The notes under the pieces were generated by a model. That model saw only the letters and a program-made list of their open reading frames with translations. It was not told the origin of the DNA and ran no database searches. The position numbers and the translations under genes were made by a program. 64,000 bases of DNA from Peribacillus sp044761665 (lineage in GTDB: Bacteria; Bacillota; Bacilli; Bacillales; DSM-1321). This document shows, piece after piece, positions 25,527 to 34,500 of the stretch (the first letter of the stretch is position 1; each line of letters starts with the position of its first letter). The stretch covers positions 186,001 to 250,000 of the forward strand of contig NZ_JBIWCW010000004.1 in assembly GCF_044761665.1 (NCBI RefSeq), in the 5' to 3' direction.

Positions 25527-25850
25527 CCCATACTCCCTTTATTTTTATGATTAACTATTTAAATATCGAATTCATTCTACTATAACTTAGCACATTTTGA
25601 CAAATTCACTTGCAATCTTACGCTGTTTTTACTACATTGATAAAGGATACAATGGTTTCACAGCCTGGCCTCTTCGTTCACATGATAAAGAGGTGTTACT
25701 TTTGCGGCATATTTAATTCAGGAAAAAATTTTTCATGAAAAACTGTATCTTTTTTTCCCTTAGATTCGTCCATTGTAATGTAACCCTTTAAGTAGGTTAA
25801 AATCCTTTAAAGAAATCCATTTTTTAGAGGAAAAGTTAAGGAGGAAAATC

Positions 25851-26720
25851 ATGAAAAGTATGAAAAAATGGGTCATTGTGACCATTTTATTGTGTCTGTT
25901 ATTGCCTTATAAGGCCTTTGCGGATGCTGCCGTTGGCGATATGATTGTTACGCTTGGTGAGAATTTGTCTAAAGAACAAAAAAGCATGCTTCTTTCGGAG
26001 ATGAAGGCCCCTGATGACGTGGAAATCCTGACGGTCACCAATGCGGAAGAACATGAGTATTTAGGAGATTACATTGCTAGCAGATTAATAGGAACAAAAG
26101 CTATATCATCATCTGCCATTACGTTAGAGGAAAAAGGTACAGGACTTAAATTGGAGTCGAAAAACATTAATTGGGTTACCGATGAAATGTATATCAATGC
26201 ACTTGCAACCGCTGGAGTTAAGGATGCTACCGTCTATGTTACTGCACCAATCCCAGTTTCCGGTACAGCTGCATTGACAGGGGTCATCAAAGCATATGAG
26301 CTTTCTTCTGATAAAGCAATCTCTGAAGATGTTAAACAGGCAGCTAATGAAGAAATGGTAACCACTGCTGAATTGGGAGATGAAATTGGTACGGAAGAAG
26401 CTTCTGCACTAGTGACGAAAATAAAAGAGAAAATGGCAGAAAATCCTCCTGCCACCACGGAGGATGTCCGTAAGATTGTAGAATCCGCGGCAAATGACCT
26501 TGGCCTGGTCTTAAATGAAGGTCAAATTCAGAGCCTTATTGATTTATTTAATAAATTAAAAGAATTGAATATTGACTGGACCGCCGTTGGAGATCAATTG
26601 ACGGAAGCTAAGGATAAATTGTCCAACTTCCTTGAATCCGAAGAAGGGCAATCTTTTCTGGATAAATTAAAGGATGTTTTCAATAGTTTAATAGAAGCTA
26701 TTAAATCATTTTTCAGCTGA
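25851..26720 (+). CDS. ypuA: YpuA-like DUF1002 secreted protein
   Basis: 289 residues with a signal peptide (MKKWVIVTILLCLLLPYKAFA, cleavage near ADA). The mature part is DUF1002: it begins AAVGDMIVTLGENLSKEQK and includes ITLEEKGTGLKLESKN and VYVTAPIPVSGTAALTG. A helical C-terminus (about 210-289) is rich in Lys/Glu/Leu. B. subtilis YpuA belongs to the sigma-M cell-envelope stress set, which I recall but cannot show here. AAGGAGG precedes the ATG. Monocistronic with a terminator. Confidence 0.9.
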   Translation: MKSMKKWVIVTILLCLLLPYKAFADAAVGDMIVTLGENLSKEQKSMLLSEMKAPDDVEILTVTNAEEHEYLGDYIASRLIGTKAISSSAITLEEKGTGLKLESKNINWVTDEMYINALATAGVKDATVYVTAPIPVSGTAALTGVIKAYELSSDKAISEDVKQAANEEMVTTAELGDEIGTEEASALVTKIKEKMAENPPATTEDVRKIVESAANDLGLVLNEGQIQSLIDLFNKLKELNIDWTAVGDQLTEAKDKLSNFLESEEGQSFLDKLKDVFNSLIEAIKSFFS

Positions 26721-26749
26721 TTAACATTGACCGTAACTGGATATATAGT

Positions 26750-26796
26750 AAAAGGCAGCACGTTGGTTTTCAACGTTTCTGCCTTTTTTTATTTTT
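26750..26796 (+). terminator. ypuA terminator
   Basis: AAAAGGCAG and ACGTTG pair with CAACGT and CTGCCTTTT, followed by T-rich sequence TTTATTTTT. Possibly bidirectional with lysA. Confidence 0.88.
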
Positions 26797-26807
26797 GATT
26801 GCCATGA

Positions 26808-28136
26808 TTATTCTTTATTATGGCCTACTGCTTCGTGGAAGGCTAAATCCTGGCGGATGAGATCATCGAACGTTTCACGCTTGATGACTAAACGAGCTTC
26901 CCCATTTTCAACGAAAACCACCGCTGGTCTTGGGATCCGGTTATAATTGTTAGACATGGAATACCCATATGCACCTGTACAGAAAACAGCTAAAATATCT
27001 CCGCGTCCAGCTTTTGGCAAGGGCAAATCCCAAATCAACATATCTCCGCTTTCACAGCATTTCCCTGCAATGGCCACCGTTTCCTCAACTGGATCAAGCG
27101 GGCGATTAGCAAGAACGGCATCATACTTAGCTTCATATAGAGCAGGACGAATATTATCGCTCATGCCCCCATCAACGGCTAAATATTTACGAACGTCCGG
27201 AACTTCCTTTTCGGAACCGACCTTGTATAAGGTTAGACCTGCATCCCCGACCAAGGAGCGACCAGGTTCTATCCAAATCTCCGGCATTTCTATATCTGAA
27301 TCGGCAATCTGTTTTTGCACTTCCCTCACAATTTCCTCTACATATTGAGAAGCTGGAAGCGGATCGTCTTCTTCTGTATAACGGATGCCGAATCCGCCAC
27401 CAAGATTCAACACCTTTGGCTGAAAACCTATTGATTTATGCCATTCTTTCAGCTTTCCAATAATTTTTTGGGCAGCCAGAAGGAACCCTGTTGTTTGAAA
27501 GATTTGTGAACCTATATGACAGTGCAACCCGAGAACTTCAAGCCAGTTGCTTTTTATCGCTTGGTTCAGGGCATTTTCGGCCTGTCCATTAATAAGATCG
27601 AAACCGAACTTTGAATCTTCCTGCCCCGTTAAAATATAATCATGTGTATGAGCTTCAATACCAGGTGTCACACGTAAAAGGATTTGGACGCTTTCTTCAC
27701 GATTTGAACAAATCTCTTCAAGTAGCGTCAATTCAGAAAAGTTGTCCACAACAATGCAACCTATTTGATTATCCAGTGCCATGTGTAACTCTTCTATACT
27801 TTTATTATTTCCATGGAAATGAATGCGTTCAGCTGGAAAACCGGCCTTAATCGCTGTATATAATTCCCCTGCCGAGACGACATCGAGAGATAGCCCCTCT
27901 TGTTCTGCCAATTGGATCATGGCAATCGATGAAAATGCTTTACTCGCATATGCCACCTGCGCCGGTATCCCCAATTCTTCAAATGTTCGTTTAAAACCCC
28001 TTGCCCGCTCGCGTATCAATTCTACATCATAAACGTATAACGGCGTTCCGAACCTTTCGGTCAATTCAACTGTGTCCACACCGCCAATTTCGAGATGTCC
28101 TTGATCGTTTACATGACTCGTTCCATACATATGCAT
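26808..28136 (-). CDS. lysA: Diaminopimelate decarboxylase LysA
   Basis: 442 residues from ATG 28136 behind GGAAGGTGA; an upstream TTG at 28160 overlaps that site. PLP-dependent fold-type III decarboxylase: the PLP lysine in VAYASKAFSS (near 60), the glycine-rich phosphate loop LNLGGGFGIRY, and GKCCESGD with the active-site cysteine. It converts meso-diaminopimelate to lysine in the last step of lysine synthesis. It follows spoVAF as in B. subtilis, separated by 270 bases. Confidence 0.96.
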   Translation of the reverse strand: MHMYGTSHVNDQGHLEIGGVDTVELTERFGTPLYVYDVELIRERARGFKRTFEELGIPAQVAYASKAFSSIAMIQLAEQEGLSLDVVSAGELYTAIKAGFPAERIHFHGNNKSIEELHMALDNQIGCIVVDNFSELTLLEEICSNREESVQILLRVTPGIEAHTHDYILTGQEDSKFGFDLINGQAENALNQAIKSNWLEVLGLHCHIGSQIFQTTGFLLAAQKIIGKLKEWHKSIGFQPKVLNLGGGFGIRYTEEDDPLPASQYVEEIVREVQKQIADSDIEMPEIWIEPGRSLVGDAGLTLYKVGSEKEVPDVRKYLAVDGGMSDNIRPALYEAKYDAVLANRPLDPVEETVAIAGKCCESGDMLIWDLPLPKAGRGDILAVFCTGAYGYSMSNNYNRIPRPAVVFVENGEARLVIKRETFDDLIRQDLAFHEAVGHNKE

Positions 28137-28320
28137 ATTAGTCTCACCTTCCTGACTCAAAACTTACGGTTCAAGATAGGGGTGCTCAAGAGGGTTTTCC
28201 CTATGAGAAAAAGGTTTAGCCCCTTTGAGCTATTCTTATCCATTTTCATCCTATCTACCTGTTTAATACATGATCCATCAATATAATTACGGTTAGTTCG
28301 AAGTCAGATTGGTTTAACTT

Positions 28321-28341
28321 CAAAGAGTTTTAAACTCTTTG
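28321..28341. repeat. Inverted repeat between spoVAF and lysA
   Basis: CAAAGAGTTT and AAACTCTTTG flank a single T. It may be a weak terminator for the spoVA cluster; no T-tract follows. The rest of 28137-28406 contains only a dubious 30-codon frame (28157-28249, minus). Confidence 0.5.
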
Positions 28342-28406
28342 TAAAGCCACTTTACTGCTTTATTCGAATAAAATTAAATTAACACAACTTTTCGACAACA
28401 TCAACC

Positions 28407-29891
28407 TTAAGATTTCTTAGGCTGTCTATATTTGTCCTGAGGATGGACGATACTCGGTCGTTCTCTAGAGCCCGGGAAAGGTCTTCTTAATATAATATGA
28501 GACAGGGCCCTCGGCTGAAATGGAATTAATGGCCATAGATACGGAGTATTCAACGCTTTTATGCTTGTTAATAATATGATATAAAGCGTTATGCCTATGA
28601 TCAAGCCAGGCATTTTAAATAAAGCCACCGAAACGATCAAGGCCAATCGAGCAAGTTTATTGGCGACACCCAATTCCAAACTCGGGGTAACAAACGTTCC
28701 TATGGTCGCTACGGACGCATATAGAACGACTTCCGGGACAAATAACCCTACATCAATCGCAATCTGTCCAATCAATACTGCAGCGATTAATCCCATGGCA
28801 GTGGATAGTGGAGTCGGAGTATGGATGGCCGCCATCCTTAAAAACTCAATCCCGATATCCGAAATGAAAATTTGGACAACAAGCGGAATATGCGTTTTTT
28901 CACTCGGACCGATAAATTCCAGCTTATCCGGAAGAAAATGCGGTTCTAAACAAAACAACAACCATAAAGGAAGCAAAAATAACGAGGCCGCTATCCCGAG
29001 AAACCTCGTCCATCGCACCATGGTGCCGACAGCAGGAGATTGCCTGTATTCTTCCGCATGCTGCATATGATGGAAAAGGGTAGAAGGGGTGATGATGACA
29101 CTAGGTGAAGTATCCACATAAACCAGCACATGACCCTCTAGCAAGTGTGTTGCCGCCACATCAGCCCTCTCTGTGTAACGGACAAGCGGATATGGGTTAT
29201 ATCCTTGTTTAACGATAAACTCTTCTACCGTCTTATCGGCCATCGTTAATCCATCTATTTTAATATCTTTCAATTTTTCACGAACGATCTCAATTAATCC
29301 CGGGTCTGCTATGTCTTTTATGTACCCGATGGCAATATCCGTTTTTGAGCGTTCCCCCACTTTCATGATTTCAAAACGTAATCTCTCATCGCGGATTCTC
29401 CGTCTAGTAATAGCGGTATTCACGATGATATTTTCAACAAATCCATCTCTCGATCCACGGACAACTTTTTCTGTATCTGGTTCTTCCGGCTGCCGTCCTG
29501 GATAACTCCTGACATCAACAACCAAAGCTACGTCATATCCATCGATGACAATGACAACTAAGCCCGAAAGAACTTGATCAACCAACTCATCCATCGTTTT
29601 TATTTCTTGAACTGATTGGTGAACGAGCAAGTTTTTAATGAAATCAAACACCTTGGTCGTCTTCAATTCTGTGTTTTCGGAATGGACCATCGAGTTAAGA
29701 AGTTCAATGATGAACTCCGCATCCGTAAGTCCATTCACATAATAGAGATGAATATCTTTTCTTAATACTTTTATTTTTCTTACTCCTAAATCAAAACTGA
29801 CACCTAGACCGACCTTATCTTCCATGTAGGAATCAACTTCCACCACTTTACTCGGGATGGGCTTCATATTTTGTTTATCCTCTGATGCCAT
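28407..29891 (-). CDS. spoVAF: SpoVAF, GerA-type A-subunit homologue
   Basis: 494 residues from ATG 29891 behind GGAAAGGAGTGG. A large hydrophilic N-terminal domain resembles the GerAA/SpoVAF family (ITRRRIRDERLRFE, VYVDTSPSVIITPSTLFHHMQHAEEY), followed by about five membrane helices and a basic tail. SpoVAF sits in the spore inner membrane and, in B. subtilis, modulates germination signalling together with other proteins. Its start overlaps the spoVAEA stop by 17 bases. Confidence 0.94.
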   Translation of the reverse strand: MASEDKQNMKPIPSKVVEVDSYMEDKVGLGVSFDLGVRKIKVLRKDIHLYYVNGLTDAEFIIELLNSMVHSENTELKTTKVFDFIKNLLVHQSVQEIKTMDELVDQVLSGLVVIVIDGYDVALVVDVRSYPGRQPEEPDTEKVVRGSRDGFVENIIVNTAITRRRIRDERLRFEIMKVGERSKTDIAIGYIKDIADPGLIEIVREKLKDIKIDGLTMADKTVEEFIVKQGYNPYPLVRYTERADVAATHLLEGHVLVYVDTSPSVIITPSTLFHHMQHAEEYRQSPAVGTMVRWTRFLGIAASLFLLPLWLLFCLEPHFLPDKLEFIGPSEKTHIPLVVQIFISDIGIEFLRMAAIHTPTPLSTAMGLIAAVLIGQIAIDVGLFVPEVVLYASVATIGTFVTPSLELGVANKLARLALIVSVALFKMPGLIIGITLYIILLTSIKALNTPYLWPLIPFQPRALSHIILRRPFPGSRERPSIVHPQDKYRQPKKS

Positions 29892-30453
29892 CAAGACCAC
29901 TCCTTTCCAATATAATTTGCACCGCAAGTTTTGTGATTGGTGCTCCTTTTTTAAAGTCATCCTGGTGTGACATTTTTCCAATATCCCCAATTCCAACAAC
30001 GATTGGAGCCTTTAATTCATCAATGCAGTAAACCGTATCGCCCGTGATTTTTCCGATTTCGTATTCCTGGGCCCCAAATTTGTCGACCCCATTCTCCGTC
30101 AGTTGTCCGTCCCTGTCTATGCAAACATCGACCTTGGTCCATTCTTCTCTCCTAGTTCTGGAGGCGACGGCAATAACGCCAAGGACATGGATGTCAGGAT
30201 GGCTTGCAACCACTCTCATCGCCGTTTCACCAAATCCTTCCCCAATGAAGCCACTATCATCGAACATGACCAAGACGGGGTCATGCTTCGCTTGCTTTAT
30301 GAGCTCCACTAACTCCAAACCCGTATATCGTGACGGATTACCCTGTGACATAGAAATGCAGCGTCCTCCGATTTCTCTAGCCACCAGTTCCACTGCGCGA
30401 TTTGCATATACATCTCCATCCGTTATCAATATCACTTTCCGTTTGGTCACCAT
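29875..30453 (-). CDS. spoVAEA: SpoVAEA, soluble SpoVA protein
   Basis: 192 residues from ATG 30453 (MVTKRKVILITDGDVYANRAVE) preceded by AAAGGAGGG. Soluble protein with a conserved acidic motif ILITDGD, LVMFDDSGFIGEGFGE and a C-terminal ITKLAVQIILERSG. In B. subtilis the homologue is associated with the dipicolinic acid channel of the spore and forms a complex with SpoVAF. In this cluster it follows spoVAB directly. Confidence 0.92.
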   Translation of the reverse strand: MVTKRKVILITDGDVYANRAVELVAREIGGRCISMSQGNPSRYTGLELVELIKQAKHDPVLVMFDDSGFIGEGFGETAMRVVASHPDIHVLGVIAVASRTRREEWTKVDVCIDRDGQLTENGVDKFGAQEYEIGKITGDTVYCIDELKAPIVVGIGDIGKMSHQDDFKKGAPITKLAVQIILERSGLDGIRG

Positions 30454-30495
30454 CTGGAGCCCTCCTTTCATCATCAGGTATGCGTATGGTCATGA

Positions 30496-30918
30496 TTATA
30501 GATCGATAAAATAAATCCATTGAAATAGCGAACCAACTATTTTACCTAAAACAAGTGCCATAAGAAGGTAAATGATTTTATCTTGTATCCCAATTCGTTT
30601 AGAGAGGATAGGGAAAACATTCAATACCTCGGTCAAGGCCGCTGCAAGCATTCCATTAAAAATCCCATCTGCGAGACCAATGGGAATCAATAAAATGCTA
30701 GGAAGAGAAAAGATAGTCCCCTGCAGGCCAAACCATGTTCCCCCAACCACTCCCGATATAATGGCCGCTTCATAAAAGCGAACCATTTTTAACGTTTTCG
30801 TCAGCTGAGTCAGTCTTGGTATCACACCAAGCACAGTCAGAAACGCTACAAAACCAGCACCTGTAGCAATACCTCCGGCTAGCCCTACAAAAATCCCGAA
30901 GATGATATTACCTGTCAT
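30496..30918 (-). CDS. spoVAB: SpoVAB membrane protein
   Basis: 140 residues from ATG 30918 (MTGNIIFGIFVGLAGGIATG), overlapping the spoVAA stop by 11 bases; an ATG at 30948 in the same frame lies further inside spoVAA. Four to five membrane helices with the SpoVAB signature FVAFLTVLGVIPRLTQLTKT and AAALTEVLNVFPILSKRIG. It belongs to the set required for movement of dipicolinic acid into and out of the spore. Confidence 0.92.
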   Translation of the reverse strand: MTGNIIFGIFVGLAGGIATGAGFVAFLTVLGVIPRLTQLTKTLKMVRFYEAAIISGVVGGTWFGLQGTIFSLPSILLIPIGLADGIFNGMLAAALTEVLNVFPILSKRIGIQDKIIYLLMALVLGKIVGSLFQWIYFIDL

Positions 30919-31525
30919 CGAGATGTCGCACACTCTCATTATTTTCATTCATAATGACGTAACGGTCTAAATCCTGCTGGTAATTGAACATTTCCACCTC
31001 GAGCGGGCTAGGTTCTTCATTAAAACGCTTCTTAAAGAAATGATTAAAAAATAAAATCATTCCAATGCCAAGTCCAAAACTATAGGGTATTTGAATCAAT
31101 AGAGGCTTTTCATCCACCCTTCCTGTTATCAGCGTAAAGAGTTTTTGATGGACTTCCGCCATACTGACATCGACATGGAAATTCATGATGGTGATCCCCC
31201 CTCCAATAAACAAGAGGAACCAAATAACGGCAAAGGTAATGAAAGACATTTTCCTTTTGGAATAAATGACTTCAATAATCGTCTGGGATGGCCCAATTGT
31301 CTCTACTTCAATATGTGGTTCGATTGCTTGTATCGCCATGATGAGCTGGGCCAAATCGATGATGATGATATTTTTATCTTCACTATTCACCGTCAATAAA
31401 AGAGTTTCGTCGATTTTCGAAATTAATTCTTCTGGACCGATTATTTTTGCAACATCCTTTATCCTTACCTTTTGGTTTACCTTGACATGTACTCGATTCC
31501 TCATCCTGGTATATATGACTGCCAT
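30908..31525 (-). CDS. spoVAA: SpoVAA membrane protein
   Basis: 205 residues from ATG 31525 (MAVIYTRMRNRVHVKV); a GTG at 31534 three codons upstream is an equally possible start. The N-terminal half is soluble; the C-terminal half has two membrane helices and the conserved block FFNHFFKKRFNEEPSPLEVEMF. First gene of the cluster, directly behind a sigma-G type promoter, which fits forespore expression. Confidence 0.92.
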   Translation of the reverse strand: MAVIYTRMRNRVHVKVNQKVRIKDVAKIIGPEELISKIDETLLLTVNSEDKNIIIIDLAQLIMAIQAIEPHIEVETIGPSQTIIEVIYSKRKMSFITFAVIWFLLFIGGGITIMNFHVDVSMAEVHQKLFTLITGRVDEKPLLIQIPYSFGLGIGMILFFNHFFKKRFNEEPSPLEVEMFNYQQDLDRYVIMNENNESVRHLDDR

Positions 31526-31562
31526 CGCTTTCACATCCCGACCTTTTATTTCCTTATGATAC

Positions 31563-31593
31563 TAGTATGGATTGGAAACAGAGTGAAAATGCA
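31563..31593 (-). promoter_or_regulatory. Sigma-G (or sigma-F) promoter of the spoVA cluster
   Basis: Minus strand: TGCATT (31588-31593), an 18-base spacer, then CATACTA (31563-31569). This is an excellent forespore-type -10 and a fair -35, about 40 bases upstream of spoVAA. Confidence 0.75.
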
Positions 31594-31641
31594 GGAAGAG
31601 AACGATGTCCAAATATTACTAATTCCAGAAATGTGAAAAAG

Positions 31642-31674
31642 AAAAAAGACATGCTGGAAGTCAGCATGTCTTTA
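31642..31674 (-). terminator. Terminator of the purine permease gene
   Basis: AAAGACATGCTG pairs with CAGCATGTCTTT over a five-base loop, followed on the minus strand by TTTTTTCTTTTTC. Confidence 0.88.
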
Positions 31675-31690
31675 GTTAGATGTCATTCAA

Positions 31691-32986
31691 TTAATGAGTT
31701 GGGAAAAAGATCATTTGAATTAAGAATACTACGCCAAAAATATAAATAAGCGGGTGAACCGATTTTCCATTTCCACTAAACAGTTTCATCAAGGGATAAG
31801 TGATGAAACCCATTGCAATTCCTGTCGATATGCTTGAAGTAAGTGGCATCGTCAAAATGATGGCAAATGCGGGAAAAGCTTCATCGAAAGCTTTCCAATT
31901 TACTTTTGCCAGACCTTCCATCATAAAGCAACCAACAATGATCAAAACAGGTGCAGTGATGGCCGAAACGGAAGAAATAGCGGATATTAATGGTGAAAAG
32001 AAAACCGACAGGGCAAATAGGATGGCCACGACTGTTGCCGTTAAGCCTGTACGGCCTCCAGCTGCCACCCCTGTACTCGATTCAACATAAGCAGTGGATG
32101 GGCTTGTTCCAAACATAGAGCCAACTGTCGTCGCAATCGCATCTCCTAAAAATGCTTTTTTGGCTCGAGGGATTTTCCCATCCTTCGTCAATCCTGCCTG
32201 TTCTGTCACTCCGATTAATGTTCCAGTCGTATCGAAGATCGTTACAAGCAAAAAGGCAAAAACGACTGTATATAGAGAATTACTAAATACTCCAGTAATA
32301 TCAATGTCAAAAAATATAGGTGCAGGTGGTGTCGATAACACACCATCAAACTTCAGCATCCCCATAAAGTAACCAATGATGGCTGTTACGATCATTCCAA
32401 TGAAGATCGCTCCTTTAACATTTCGCGCCATCAAAATTAATGTTAATAACAAGCCACTAAGCGCCAGAACAGTACCCGGTTGGTGTAAATCCCCAAGCGT
32501 TACCATCGTTGACTCATTTGGTACGACAATCCCTGCATTTTTCAAGCCCATAAAGGCGATAAATAAACCAATTCCAGATGTGATTCCGTATTTCAACGAA
32601 TTTGGAATGGCCTCTATAATCATTTTGCGTAAACTTGTCACACTGACCAAAATGAATAATAGACCTGCAATGAAAACTGTTCCGAATACGGTTTGATAAG
32701 AAAGACCTTGTGCTCCGACCACACTGGCAAAATAAGCATTGAGTCCCATGCCCGGTGCAACTGCTATCGGATATTTCGCTAACAAACCCATAATGAGTGT
32801 ACCCAGGACAGCAGATATGACCGTTGCCATAAACACCTGTTCAAAAGGAATTCCAATCGAAGATAATAAAGCAGGATTCACAATAATAATATAAACCATG
32901 GTGAAAAATGTCGTAACACCCGCCATAACCTCAGTGCGAACATTCGTCCCATTTGCTTTTAAGGAAAAAAACTTTTCTAAAAACAT
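31691..32986 (-). CDS. NCS2/AzgA-family purine permease (PbuO/PbuG type)
   Basis: 431 residues, about 12-14 membrane helices. The AzgA-branch motifs are clear: GVTTFFTMVYIIIVNPALL, GMGLNAYFAS in the substrate-binding helix and the long signature VTIFDTTGTLIGVTEQAGL. Members import hypoxanthine, guanine or adenine. The N-terminal region looks closer to PbuO than to PbuG. No purine riboswitch is visible upstream in the 291-base gap, so regulation is unclear. It lies between sigF and spoVAA, where B. subtilis has no such gene by my recollection. Confidence 0.9.
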   Translation of the reverse strand: MFLEKFFSLKANGTNVRTEVMAGVTTFFTMVYIIIVNPALLSSIGIPFEQVFMATVISAVLGTLIMGLLAKYPIAVAPGMGLNAYFASVVGAQGLSYQTVFGTVFIAGLLFILVSVTSLRKMIIEAIPNSLKYGITSGIGLFIAFMGLKNAGIVVPNESTMVTLGDLHQPGTVLALSGLLLTLILMARNVKGAIFIGMIVTAIIGYFMGMLKFDGVLSTPPAPIFFDIDITGVFSNSLYTVVFAFLLVTIFDTTGTLIGVTEQAGLTKDGKIPRAKKAFLGDAIATTVGSMFGTSPSTAYVESSTGVAAGGRTGLTATVVAILFALSVFFSPLISAISSVSAITAPVLIIVGCFMMEGLAKVNWKAFDEAFPAFAIILTMPLTSSISTGIAMGFITYPLMKLFSGNGKSVHPLIYIFGVVFLIQMIFFPTH

Positions 32987-33254
32987 TTTCTGACCTCCAT
33001 ATTAAAGGAAACACCCATTTCAACCGTTTGTACTAAGGGGACCTTAAATTAGTTCTTCATCTTCCGTATTCCAGACTGAAAAGAACCTTGAGAAAATAGA
33101 TTTAAATCCGAATGAAACCGGCGACCTTTACTATAATATTCGTTTTTACCACTGAATTCAACCATAAATTTTGTTTTCTCTTCATTTTTCATAAAAATTT
33201 ATGACTGACTTCTACTTTACTTCCTTACTATTTCCATAAATCCACTTTTTCTCC

Positions 33255-33307
33255 CAGCAAATGAAAGACCACATGAATCAACGATTCATGTGGTCTTTCA
33301 TTTGCTG
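33255..33307. repeat. Perfect 25-bp inverted repeat over the sigF stop
   Basis: Arms at 33255-33279 and 33283-33307 are exact reverse complements, starting CAGCAAATGAAAGACC, with only AAC between them. The right arm encodes the last SigF codons; the stop codon bridges arm and loop. No T-tract follows on the minus strand, but T7 follows on the plus strand inside sigF. Confidence 0.95.
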
Positions 33308-34045
33308 AAGGATTTTTTTCTCCAGCCGCGACACTTGAACTTGGGATATACCAAGCCTTACCGCTACTTCAGATTGAGTCTGGTCTTTATAATACCTGAG
33401 GAAAACAATTAACCTTTCACGTTCATTCAATTCTTGGATGGCTTCTTTTAAGGCGATTTGATCGAACCACGAAGTATCATTATGGTCGGCAATCTGGTCG
33501 AGAAGAGTAATCGGGTCTCCATCATTTTCATAAACAGTTTCATGTATGGAAGAAGGAGTACGGCTAGCTTCCTGGGCCATGATAATTTCTTCAGGTGATA
33601 ATTCAAGGTGTGCTGCCAATTCGTTGACCGTCGGAACACGACCATACGTTTTTGAAAGTTCCTCTCTGGCCCTACGGATTTTATTGGCCATTTCCTTTAA
33701 GGAACGGCTAACCTTAACCGTACCATCATCACGAATGAACCGTTGAATTTCCCCGATGATCATGGGGACAGCATACGTTGAGAACTTCACTTCAAACGTT
33801 AAGTCAAATTTATCAACTGATTTTAATAACCCAATACAGCCAATCTGATATAAATCATCCGGTTCATAGCCACGATTGAGAAATCTTTGGACAACCGACC
33901 ATACAAGCCTTAAATTGCTATTGACAATTAAATTCCTTGCATCCTGATCTCCACTCTGGCTGAGTTTAATCAGCCTCCGTAATTCCTCATCTTTTAAATG
34001 GGTCTGGCCTTTCTTGCTCTTCTCGTATTTAACCTCCACATCCAT
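33278..34045 (-). CDS. sigF: RNA polymerase sigma factor SigF
   Basis: 255 residues from ATG 34045 behind AAGGGAGA. Sigma-70 group with region 2 (NLRLVWSVVQRFLNRGYEPDDLYQIGCIG type sequence, FSTYAVPMIIGEIQRFIRDDGT), region 3 and the region 4 helix-turn-helix (QSEVAVRLGISQVQVSRLEK). It directs the first forespore-specific transcription and is held inactive by SpoIIAB. The promoter-distal gene of the spoIIA operon. Its 3' end is part of a perfect inverted repeat. Confidence 0.97.
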   Translation of the reverse strand: MDVEVKYEKSKKGQTHLKDEELRRLIKLSQSGDQDARNLIVNSNLRLVWSVVQRFLNRGYEPDDLYQIGCIGLLKSVDKFDLTFEVKFSTYAVPMIIGEIQRFIRDDGTVKVSRSLKEMANKIRRAREELSKTYGRVPTVNELAAHLELSPEEIIMAQEASRTPSSIHETVYENDGDPITLLDQIADHNDTSWFDQIALKEAIQELNERERLIVFLRYYKDQTQSEVAVRLGISQVQVSRLEKKILQQMKDHMNR

Positions 34046-34058
34046 ATGCAAGTCTCCC

Positions 34059-34499
34059 TTAATTGCACAAAGCTCTGCTTATAGTTAAGTGCTTTTTTAA
34101 TCGAATGATCGTTCCTTCGCCTTTATGGGAAATGATATGGATTTCATCCATGAAGTTCTCCATGATGGTAAATCCCATACCCGAACGTTCAAGTTCAGGT
34201 TTTGTGGTGAACAGCGGCTGTTTAGCCTCCTCGACATCTTCAATGCCAAGACCTTCATCACGGATCGTCACTTCGACCATATCGTCTTCAATGACCACAG
34301 ATATGTACACCCACCCTTCCGGATCGTTCTCATATCCATGGATAATCGAATTCGTGACTGCTTCCGAAACGACCGTCTTAATCTCCGTCAATTCATCCAT
34401 CGTCGGATCTAATTGGGCAATGAATGCCGCAACCGTCACCCTGGCAAAAGATTCGTTTTGGCTAAGTGCAGAAAATTTTGTTTCCATCTTATTTTTCAT
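34059..34499 (-). CDS. spoIIAB: Anti-sigma F factor and kinase SpoIIAB
   Basis: 146 residues from ATG 34499, one base after the spoIIAA stop. GHKL-type ATPase/kinase: N-box VVSEAVTNSIIHGY, G1 box RDEGLGIEDVEEA and G2 box ERSGMGFTIMENF. It binds SigF, or phosphorylates SpoIIAA on serine, and so controls forespore gene expression. Very close to the B. subtilis protein over its whole length. Confidence 0.97.
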   Translation of the reverse strand: MKNKMETKFSALSQNESFARVTVAAFIAQLDPTMDELTEIKTVVSEAVTNSIIHGYENDPEGWVYISVVIEDDMVEVTIRDEGLGIEDVEEAKQPLFTTKPELERSGMGFTIMENFMDEIHIISHKGEGTIIRLKKHLTISRALCN

Positions 34500-34500
34500 T

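Noticed and set aside
28137..28406. Lysine riboswitch before lysA
   Set aside because: None of the L-box conserved helices could be found; only a short inverted repeat is present.
32987..33240. Purine riboswitch upstream of the purine permease
   Set aside because: The conserved purine aptamer blocks are not present on the minus strand in this gap.
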